This document shows positions 1 to 4,580 of a stretch of 9,671 nt of DNA, piece by piece. Position numbers and translations under genes: made by a program. The stretch is from the NCBI GenBank assembly GCA_050250795.1, contig JBFWNZ010000135.1, positions 1 through 9,671 on the forward strand, read 5' to 3'. Numbering within the stretch: the first letter of the stretch is position 1; every line of letters starts with the position of its first letter. The notes under the pieces are model-generated. The model searched no databases, was not told the DNA's origin, and worked only from the letters and a program-made list of their open reading frames with translations. Source of the stretch: JBFWNZ01 sp050250795. Lineage in GTDB: Bacteria > Pseudomonadota > Alphaproteobacteria > UBA8366.

Positions 1-534
1 GCGCGCCAGCCACAGCGGCAGCTTGGTGTCGGTCGCCATCAGCACCAGCGCCACCGGCACCGCCCCCAGCATCGGCTGGCGCAATAGCCGGCCGAGTTGC
101 AGGCTGCCCAGCGCCAGCGCCGGCGTCACCGTGTACTGCACCGCGGCCAGCACCGCGAAGCTGGCGACGGCCAGCCCCAGCCCCTTCTCGCCGAACGCGA
201 ACAGGCACAGCGGCAGCCCCATATTGCCGCCGTTCGGAAAAGCGACGGCGGGCAGGAAGGCCAGCAGCGACTGGCGGAACAGCAGCAGCAGCCCGGCGCC
301 GACCGCCAGCGTAATCGCGATCACCGTGGCGATGGCGCCGGCCATGGTGCCGACCGTGGCCAGGTCGATGCCGACCGTGGTCAGCGTCTTCACCACCAGG
401 CAGGGGGTGCCGAAGGTGGTGACGAAGGCGGCAACGAAGGTGTTGTCGAAGGGCTGGCCGCAGCGCGACCAGACATATCCGGCGGCCGCGATCACGAAGA
501 CCGGCGCGATGACGGAAAACAGGTCGAGAAGCAG
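1..534 (-). CDS. AEC-family (auxin efflux carrier-like) permease, N-terminal part, cut by window edge
   Basis: The minus-strand frame is open from the left edge to an in-frame TAG at 570-568 and encodes a very hydrophobic protein, about 178 residues visible. It begins LLDLFSVIAPVFVIAAAGY and contains the motif FPNGGNMGLPL, typical of AEC-family permeases (inner-membrane efflux or uptake of organic acids and similar solutes; substrate not predictable). About five membrane segments are visible and the C-terminal half lies outside the window. No ATG, GTG or TTG exists between the TAG and the middle of the first membrane helix (first GTG at 495). CTG at 534 is chosen because it gives the usual family N-terminus and has GGAG eight bases upstream. 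It is divergent from hprK. The family call is secure; the start is an inference. Confidence 0.85.
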   Translation of the reverse strand, partial: MLLDLFSVIAPVFVIAAAGYVWSRCGQPFDNTFVAAFVTTFGTPCLVVKTLTTVGIDLATVGTMAGAIATVIAITLAVGAGLLLLFRQSLLAFLPAVAFPNGGNMGLPLCLFAFGEKGLGLAVASFAVLAAVQYTVTPALALGSLQLGRLLRQPMLGAVPVALVLMATDTKLPLWLAR

Positions 535-542
535 GGCGGTGA

Positions 543-546
543 CTCC
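543..546 (-). promoter_or_regulatory. Shine-Dalgarno GGAG supporting a CTG start of the AEC gene
   Basis: On the minus strand GGAG is followed by eight bases and then CTG at 534-532. It is the only ribosome-binding-like motif placed to serve the expected N-terminus of the permease. The more upstream in-frame ATG (582-580) is followed four codons later by TAG, so it cannot start the protein. Confidence 0.4.
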
Positions 547-611
547 GAAGGCAGGCAGGCGCGGACGCTAGCATGCGGACATTCCAGGCGAAAGCGCCGA
601 TACGGAGGCCG

Positions 612-626
612 TTGACAGCCCGTCAA
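612..626. repeat. Short inverted repeat TTGAC-N5-GTCAA upstream of hprK
   Basis: TTGAC and its exact reverse complement GTCAA are separated by AGCCC in the divergent region between the AEC gene and hprK. The left arm is part of TTGACA, a perfect -35-like hexamer, but no convincing -10 lies 16 to 18 bases downstream. It could be an operator or chance; five-base arms are weak evidence. Confidence 0.25.
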
Positions 627-646
627 ACCCTCCGCAGCCTCACCCG

Positions 647-1081
647 ATGCAAACGGTTCACGCCACGGCGGTTGCGCTGGGCGACGCGGCGGTCCTGATC
701 CGCGGCGCGCCGGGCAGCGGCAAGTCGGATCTCGCCCTGCGTCTCATCGACGGCGGCGGCATTCTGGTCGCGGACGACCGGACGGCCCTCCGCATCCTGG
801 GCAATCGAGTCATCGCGTCCGCACCCGCCGCCATCGCCGGCCGGATGGAGGTGCGGGGTCTGGGGATCGTGAGGGTTCCATTTCAGGCCGACGCACCCGT
901 CGGGCTCGTCATAGATTTGATCGCGCCAGACGCCATGGAGACCGTGGAACGCCTGCCCGAGCCTCGCTTTGCGGACCTATGCGGCATTCGTCTGCCATGC
1001 CTGCGCATGCGTGCCTTCGAATCCTCCGCGCCGGCCAAGATTCGGCTTGCGATGCGGCTCGGGCCGGCTGATATGGAGTGA
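647..1081 (+). CDS. hprK: HPr kinase/phosphorylase, short alphaproteobacterial type
   Basis: The cytoplasmic enzyme phosphorylates HPr on its regulatory serine with ATP and can reverse the reaction. The 144-residue protein corresponds to the C-terminal catalytic domain only, which is the usual form in alphaproteobacteria; the N-terminal domain of Bacillus HprK is absent. It shows a P-loop GAPGSGKS at residues 20-27, VADD at 41-44 and the HprK signature MEVRGLGI at 67-74. ATG 647 is the only conventional start in the open frame, which begins after a TAG at 569; its ribosome-binding site is weak. Its substrate HPr is encoded three genes downstream. The stop overlaps a possible GTG start of rapZ (GTGA), suggesting translational coupling. 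In many alphaproteobacteria the chvG-chvI two-component genes precede hprK; here a divergent permease does. Confidence 0.93.
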   Translation: MQTVHATAVALGDAAVLIRGAPGSGKSDLALRLIDGGGILVADDRTALRILGNRVIASAPAAIAGRMEVRGLGIVRVPFQADAPVGLVIDLIAPDAMETVERLPEPRFADLCGIRLPCLRMRAFESSAPAKIRLAMRLGPADME

Positions 1082-1107
1082 AGCGATCCAGCGCGCCGGG
1101 GCACGCG

Positions 1108-1368
1108 ATGTCGGCAACGACCATCACAAGCACGACCGAGGCTGCCGAACAGGTCATCCTTGTCACGGGCATGTCCGGCGCGGGACGCTCGACAGCGCTC
1201 AAGGTGCTGGAGGATATCGGTTACGAAGCCGTCGATAATCTGCCGCTGTCGTTGCTGCCGGCCCTGGTTGCGGGCGGGCGCGGGCGCGGGCGTCCGCTCG
1301 CCATCGGCGTCGATATCCGGACCCGCGATTTCGGCGTCGATCCCTTCCTGGAAGACTCGACCGTCTGA
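1108..1368 (+). CDS. rapZ: RapZ, N-terminal fragment (gene broken by a frameshift)
   Basis: This 86-residue ORF is the first part of RapZ (YvcJ/YhbJ family), a nucleotide-binding regulator which in enterobacteria binds small RNAs controlling glucosamine-6-phosphate synthase. It has the characteristic P-loop GMSGAGRS at residues 21-28, followed by TALKVLEDIGYEAVDNLPL and the DIRTRDF block, all strongly conserved in the family. It then loses frame after FLE and ends STV-stop at 1366-1368, inside the kinase-like domain. The rest of the protein continues in the -1 frame from about 1356. ATG 1108 gives the usual N-terminal length; GTG 1078, overlapping the hprK stop as GTGA, is a possible alternative. 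A hexameric GGGCGC-type tract (about 1272-1291) encodes a Gly/Arg-rich loop. Family identity is certain; whether a functional product is made is unknown. Confidence 0.85.
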   Translation: MSATTITSTTEAAEQVILVTGMSGAGRSTALKVLEDIGYEAVDNLPLSLLPALVAGGRGRGRPLAIGVDIRTRDFGVDPFLEDSTV

Positions 1369-1370
1369 TG
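1351..1370 (+). other. rapZ: Frameshift site in rapZ with TGATG stop/start overlap
   Basis: Frame 1 reads F-L-E-D-S-T-V-stop. Frame 3 from 1356 reads L-D-R-L-M-G-D-P, the expected continuation. One missing base between about 1351 and 1356, for example GAAGAACTC reduced to GAAGACTC, explains the break. The premature TGA (1366-1368) shares its A with ATG at 1368-1370. No canonical -1 slippery heptamer is present, so programmed frameshifting is not supported. A sequencing or assembly deletion, or a real recent mutation, are the main alternatives. Confidence 0.8.
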
Positions 1371-2015
1371 GGCGACCCTCGTTTCGCTGTCCGGACGCTG
1401 TTCCTCGACTGCGACGACGAAGTGCTGATGCGGCGTTTCACCGAAACCCGGCGGCGTCATCCGCTGGCCGCCGACCGGCCGCTGCCGGATACGATTCGCC
1501 TGGAGCGCCGCCTGCTGGCGCGGCTGCGCGACCGGGCCGATCTGGTGATCGACAGCACCAACAAGTCGCAATGGGAATTGAAGGCCGCACTCTCCGAACG
1601 ATTCCGCCTGGAACGCGACCAGGGGCTGAGCCTGTTCGTCACCTCCTTCTCGTTCCGGCAGGGCCTGCCGCGCGAGGCCGATCTCGTTTTCGACGTCCGA
1701 TTCCTGGCCAATCCGCACTACGACCCGGTCCTGCGGCCGCTGACCGGCCAGGATGCCCCCGTCGATGCGGCGGTCGCGGCCGATCCGGATTTCCCGGCCT
1801 TCTTCGAACGGCTGACCGGCATGCTTGAGGTCCTGCTCCCGCGTTACCGGCGCGAGGGCAAAAGCTATCTCACCATCGCCATCGGATGCACCGGCGGCCG
1901 GCACCGGTCGGTCGCCGTCACCGAGCGTCTGGCGCGCTGGCTGGCCGCCGCCGGCTGGGACGTGCACCCCCATCATCGCGATATCCACCGGTCCGCCGGG
2001 CGGGATATGGCATGA
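1368..2015 (+). CDS. rapZ: RapZ, C-terminal fragment (gene broken by a frameshift)
   Basis: This 215-residue ORF carries the remainder of RapZ. It has LFLDCDDEVLMRRFTETRR and HPLA, then VIDSTNKS, SFSFRQGLPREADLVFDVRF, LANPHY and the C-terminal signature IGCTGGRHRSV followed by VHPHHRDI. Both the second half of the kinase-like domain and the whole C-terminal domain are intact with no further stops. Joined to the upstream fragment it gives about 300 residues, the normal length for the family. ATG 1368 overlaps the upstream stop as TGATG, so reinitiation could express it as a separate protein, but this methionine is also where the intact protein would read LMGDP. It ends 107 bases before the EIIA start. 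Confidence 0.85.
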   Translation: MGDPRFAVRTLFLDCDDEVLMRRFTETRRRHPLAADRPLPDTIRLERRLLARLRDRADLVIDSTNKSQWELKAALSERFRLERDQGLSLFVTSFSFRQGLPREADLVFDVRFLANPHYDPVLRPLTGQDAPVDAAVAADPDFPAFFERLTGMLEVLLPRYRREGKSYLTIAIGCTGGRHRSVAVTERLARWLAAAGWDVHPHHRDIHRSAGRDMA

Positions 2016-2122
2016 GATGACAGTTCCGAGTCGCTTAACGCGTGACCTGCGCCTGCGGCCGGTCTAAAACGCCAGACGCGACTGCATGGCTCATCGCTTC
2101 CTGTCCTGCGGATGAAGACCGG

Positions 2123-2533
2123 ATGATCGGACTGGTGCTCGTGACGCATGGCCGTCTGGCGATCGAATTCATCGCCGCGGTCGAACACGTCGTTGGTCCG
2201 CAGGAGCGGATCGCGGCCGTCTGTATCGGTCCCCAGGACGATATGGAGGCCCAGCGCCGCGAATTGCTGGATCGCATCCGCGAGGTCGATGACGGCGACG
2301 GCGTCGTGCTTCTGACAGACATGTTCGGCGGCACGCCGTCCAACCTCGCTTTGTCGCTCATGCAGCCGCGCCGGGTCGAGGTGCTGGCCGGCGTCAACCT
2401 GCCGATGCTGGTCAAGCTGGCCTGCATGCGCGAGGGCCGCTCGATCTGCGATGCCGTGGCCGCCGCCCAGGAAGCCGGGCGCAAATACATCAACCTCGCC
2501 TCCAGCCTGCTGCTGGAGCGCGCCGGAAAGTGA
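2123..2533 (+). CDS. PTS EIIA protein, mannose (EIIA-Man) family, regulatory
   Basis: This 136-residue single-domain EIIA protein accepts phosphate from HPr on His9 (MIGLVLVTHG at 1-10). The family motif TDMFGGTPSN spans residues 65-74. ATG 2123 is preferred over GTG 2042, since the 27 extra residues of the longer form fit no EIIA domain and the short form starts exactly at the first beta strand. No EIIB or EIIC gene follows, so it probably works as a regulatory acceptor, as in the PTS relays of other alphaproteobacteria, rather than in sugar import. Its stop overlaps the next start as GTGA, pointing to coupled synthesis with HPr. Its targets cannot be read from the sequence. Confidence 0.92.
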   Translation: MIGLVLVTHGRLAIEFIAAVEHVVGPQERIAAVCIGPQDDMEAQRRELLDRIREVDDGDGVVLLTDMFGGTPSNLALSLMQPRRVEVLAGVNLPMLVKLACMREGRSICDAVAAAQEAGRKYINLASSLLLERAGK

Positions 2534-2826
2534 CCGGCCCGCGCAGGAAGGCCGGCCTGCCGCCGCGCGTGCTGACCATCGTCAACCGCCGCGGCCTCCA
2601 TGCCCGCGCCGCCGGCAAGTTCGCCAAGCTGGCCGAGAGCTTCGACGCCCGTATCCTGGTCGAGAAGGACGACATGCGCGTCGAGGGCACGTCGATCATG
2701 GGGCTGCTGATGCTGTCCGCCAGCACCGGCACCGCCATCGCCGTCTCCGCCACCGGCCCCGACGCCCCCGCCGCGCTGGACGCCCTGGAAGCGCTGGTCT
2801 CCGGCGGCTTTGAGGAGACGGATTAG
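2530..2826 (+). CDS. ptsH: HPr phosphocarrier protein
   Basis: HPr is the small cytoplasmic phosphocarrier between enzyme I and EIIA proteins. The 98-residue protein has the catalytic histidine in NRRGLHARAA (His24, equivalent to His15 of the classical protein). It has a regulatory serine in GTSIMGLLML (Ser55, equivalent to Ser46), the site modified by HprK. Presence of hprK in the same operon makes Ser55 phosphorylation likely. GTG 2530 overlaps the EIIA stop (GTGA); the first dozen residues form a short extension before the fold. Enzyme I is not in the window and must be encoded elsewhere. This is the last gene of the PTS operon; ahcY follows after its own promoter. Confidence 0.93.
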   Translation: MTGPRRKAGLPPRVLTIVNRRGLHARAAGKFAKLAESFDARILVEKDDMRVEGTSIMGLLMLSASTGTAIAVSATGPDAPAALDALEALVSGGFEETD

Positions 2827-2863
2827 GGGCGCTGCGCCGCTGGCCAGGCAATGTGCCTCTGAC

Positions 2864-2890
2864 CCTGGATTCCCGCGTGCGCGGGAAAGA
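2864..2890 (+). repeat. REP-like palindromic element (copy 1)
   Basis: The core is TTCCCGCG, a two-base spacer, then CGCGGGAA, a perfect 8-base inverted repeat at 2870-2887, preceded by CCTGGA. The CTGGATTCCCGCnTGCGCGGGAA pattern matches a type of dispersed extragenic palindrome very common in proteobacteria. It sits 37 bases after the ptsH stop and could also act as a transcription-stopping or mRNA-stabilising hairpin, though no T-tract follows. A related copy lies after ahcY. Confidence 0.7.
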
Positions 2891-2906
2891 CACCGAGGGA
2901 GGTACA

Positions 2907-2934
2907 TTCACATATAAAGATATCTTTATATTAT
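2907..2934 (+). promoter_or_regulatory. Predicted sigma-70-type promoter of ahcY
   Basis: A -35 box TTCACA (2907-2912, five of six matches to TTGACA) and a -10 box TATTAT (2929-2934, five of six matches to TATAAT) are 16 bases apart. This is the only clearly AT-rich patch in a high-G+C window and lies 66 bases before the ahcY start. Initiation would fall near 2941. The perfect palindrome fills the spacer, so a bound protein would block RNA polymerase. Confidence 0.6.
2912..2931. promoter_or_regulatory. Perfect 20-bp palindromic operator, probably for a SahR-type repressor
   Basis: ATATAAAGATATCTTTATAT is its own exact reverse complement and lies between the -35 and -10 boxes of the ahcY promoter. 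SahR, an ArsR-family regulator that senses S-adenosylhomocysteine, controls ahcY and other methionine-cycle genes in many proteobacteria, and AT-rich palindromes of this kind are what I recall for it. The palindrome is read directly; the assignment to SahR is inferred from the downstream gene and memory of the motif. Confidence 0.65.
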
Positions 2935-2990
2935 TCTCGACGCCGCCCCCGGTGCCTGCTATACGGCGCACTCAATTCGTCGGATTCCAT

Positions 2991-2995
2991 GGAGA
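2991..2995 (+). promoter_or_regulatory. Ribosome-binding site deciding the ahcY start
   Basis: GGAGA lies five bases before ATG 3001. An in-frame ATG at 2989 would add four residues but has no ribosome-binding motif upstream and would itself overlap this GGAGA, so 3001 is preferred. Confidence 0.6.
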
Positions 2996-3000
2996 AGCAG

Positions 3001-4392
3001 ATGACCGACTACGCCGTCGCCGATATGGGGCTGGCCGGCTGGGGCCGCCGCGAGATCGAACTGGCCGAGATCGAGATGCCCGGCCTGGTGGCGCTGCGCG
3101 AGATGCATGGCGCGGCGCAACCGCTGGCCGGGGCGCGCATCGCCGGCTCGCTGCACATGACCATCCAGACCGCGGTGCTGATCGAGACCCTGAAGGCGCT
3201 GGGCGCCGACATCCGCTGGGCCTCGTGCAACATCTACTCCACCCAGGACCATGCCGCCGCCGCCATCGCGGCCGCCGGCATCCCGGTGTTCGCCTACAAG
3301 GGCGAGAGCCTGGCGGATTACTGGGACTACACGCACCGCATCTTCGACTGGGCCGATGGCGGCGTGCCGAACATGATCCTGGACGACGGCGGCGACGCGA
3401 CCCTGCTGGTGCATCTGGGCCTGCGCGCCGAATCCGACGCCTCGGTGCTGGCCAATCCCGGCAACGAGGAGGAGGAGACGCTGTTCGCGGCGATCCGCAA
3501 GCGCATGGCCGAGAAGCCGGGCTGGTACGCCTCGGTCGCCAAGTCGGTCAAGGGCGTGACCGAGGAGACGACCACCGGCGTCCATCGCCTGTACCAGATG
3601 GAGAAGGACGGCACGCTGCTGTTCCCGGCCTTCAACGTCAACGATTCGGTGACGAAGTCGAAGTTCGACAACCTGTACGGCTGCCGCGAGAGCCTGGTCG
3701 ACGGCATCCGCCGCGGCACCGACGTGATGATGTCGGGCAAGGTGGCGGTGGTGTGCGGCTATGGCGAGGTGGGCAAGGGCTCGGCCGCGTCGCTGCGCAA
3801 TGCCGGCTGCCGGGTGCAGGTGACCGAGATCGACCCGATCTGCGCGTTGCAGGCGGCGATGGAGGGCTATGAGGTGACGACGATGGAGGATGCGGCCCCG
3901 ACCGCCGACATCTTCGTCACCGCCACCGGCAATGTCGACGTCATCACGGTCGACCATATGCGGGCCATGAAGGACCGCGCCATCGTCTGCAACATCGGCC
4001 ATTTCGACTCCGAGATCCAGGTCGGGGCGCTGAAGAACCTGAAATGGCACAACGTCAAGCCGCAGGTGGACGAGGTCGAGTTCGCAGACGGCAAGCGCAT
4101 CATCCTGCTGTCCGAGGGGCGGCTGGTGAACCTGGGCAACGCCACCGGCCATCCCAGCTTCGTCATGAGCATGTCGTTCACCAACCAGGTGCTGGCGCAG
4201 CTGGAGCTGTGGACCAACCCCGGCACGTACGCCCGCAAGGTGTACGTGCTGCCGAAGCATCTGGACGAGCGCGTCGCCGCCCTGCATCTGTCCAAGGTCG
4301 GCGCCAAGCTGACCGCGCTGTCCAAGAAGCAGGCCGACTATATCGGCGTCCCCGGCGAAGGACCGTACAAGCCGGACTACTACCGCTACTAG
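3001..4392 (+). CDS. ahcY: Adenosylhomocysteinase (S-adenosyl-L-homocysteine hydrolase)
   Basis: The cytoplasmic NAD-dependent enzyme splits S-adenosylhomocysteine into adenosine and homocysteine, relieving product inhibition of methyltransferases and feeding the methionine cycle. The 463-residue protein is full length. It shows the substrate-domain blocks SLHMTIQTAVLIETL and ILDDGGDATLL, and the extra segment after LGLRAES found in the longer bacterial enzymes. It also has EETTTGVHRL, FNVNDSVTKSKFDN, the NAD-binding loop CGYGEVGKG (glycines from residue 253), GNVDVI, CNIGHFD and the conserved C-terminal PDYYRY. It has its own promoter and operator and a hairpin 8 bases after the stop, so it is likely a single-gene transcript. 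There is no sign of damage. Confidence 0.98.
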   Translation: MTDYAVADMGLAGWGRREIELAEIEMPGLVALREMHGAAQPLAGARIAGSLHMTIQTAVLIETLKALGADIRWASCNIYSTQDHAAAAIAAAGIPVFAYKGESLADYWDYTHRIFDWADGGVPNMILDDGGDATLLVHLGLRAESDASVLANPGNEEEETLFAAIRKRMAEKPGWYASVAKSVKGVTEETTTGVHRLYQMEKDGTLLFPAFNVNDSVTKSKFDNLYGCRESLVDGIRRGTDVMMSGKVAVVCGYGEVGKGSAASLRNAGCRVQVTEIDPICALQAAMEGYEVTTMEDAAPTADIFVTATGNVDVITVDHMRAMKDRAIVCNIGHFDSEIQVGALKNLKWHNVKPQVDEVEFADGKRIILLSEGRLVNLGNATGHPSFVMSMSFTNQVLAQLELWTNPGTYARKVYVLPKHLDERVAALHLSKVGAKLTALSKKQADYIGVPGEGPYKPDYYRY

Positions 4393-4399
4393 CCGGCGC

Positions 4400-4422
4400 G
4401 GGGGCGGCCGCACGCCGCCCCC
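4400..4422 (+). terminator. GC-rich hairpin after ahcY, likely terminator
   Basis: GGGGGCGGC (4400-4408) and GCCGCCCCC (4414-4422) form a perfect nine-pair stem with a five-base loop, starting 7 bases beyond the ahcY stop. No T-run follows, so it is not a textbook intrinsic terminator, but its strength and position support transcript-end formation or stabilisation. Confidence 0.6.
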
Positions 4423-4433
4423 TCCGCTCGGCG

Positions 4434-4462
4434 TCGTTCCCCAGCGCAGGCAGGAATCCAGG
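4434..4462 (-). repeat. REP-like element (copy 2, inverted)
   Basis: Read on the minus strand it is CCTGGATTCCTGCCTGCGC followed by TGGGGAACGA, a diverged relative of the element at 2864. Its arms are imperfect. It forms the left half of an inverted pair with the partial copy at 4487. Confidence 0.6.
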
Positions 4463-4486
4463 GCCAGCGGCACCCTCGCCGTGCAT

Positions 4487-4504
4487 CCTGGATTCCATGT
4501 TCCG
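4487..4504 (+). repeat. Partial REP-like element (copy 3), right half of an inverted pair
   Basis: CCTGGATTCC (4487-4496) is the exact reverse complement of GGAATCCAGG at 4453-4462, giving ten-base arms with a 24-base loop. The sequence diverges after ATTCC, so only the end of the element is recognisable. Two such elements facing each other in a short spacer resemble a REP doublet (REPIN). A weaker 7-base inverted repeat (4507-4513 with 4533-4539) follows. Confidence 0.5.
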
Positions 4505-4580
4505 TTGCCTGGCCCCGGGTGCTGCCCCTGGAGCCAGGCCGGTGTAAGCTGCCCGTCGGACCGAACGGCGGGAGGCAGCG

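Noticed and set aside
23..615. Two plus-strand open frames opposite the AEC permease
   Set aside because: Low-complexity Ala/Ser/Arg or Gln/Arg/Gly-rich translations; the minus strand gives a clear membrane transporter with the FPNGGNMGLPL motif.
1272..1291. GGGCGC-type tract in rapZ as a phase-variation repeat
   Set aside because: Fewer than three full units, with irregular spacing; it encodes a Gly/Arg loop in a variable part of RapZ and does not lie at the frameshift point.
1351..1368. Programmed -1 ribosomal frameshifting in rapZ
   Set aside because: No X-XXY-YYZ slippery heptamer is present and only a four-pair hairpin (AGAC with GTCT) lies nearby; a plain deletion is simpler.
2042..2122. 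An N-terminal extension of the EIIA protein from GTG 2042
   Set aside because: The added 27 residues fit no part of the EIIA-Man fold and the ATG at 2123 begins exactly at the first beta strand.
2935..3000. A SAM or SAH riboswitch in the ahcY leader
   Set aside because: The leader after the predicted start is only about 60 bases and shows no stems or conserved blocks of a known SAM or SAH riboswitch; the palindromic operator already explains control.
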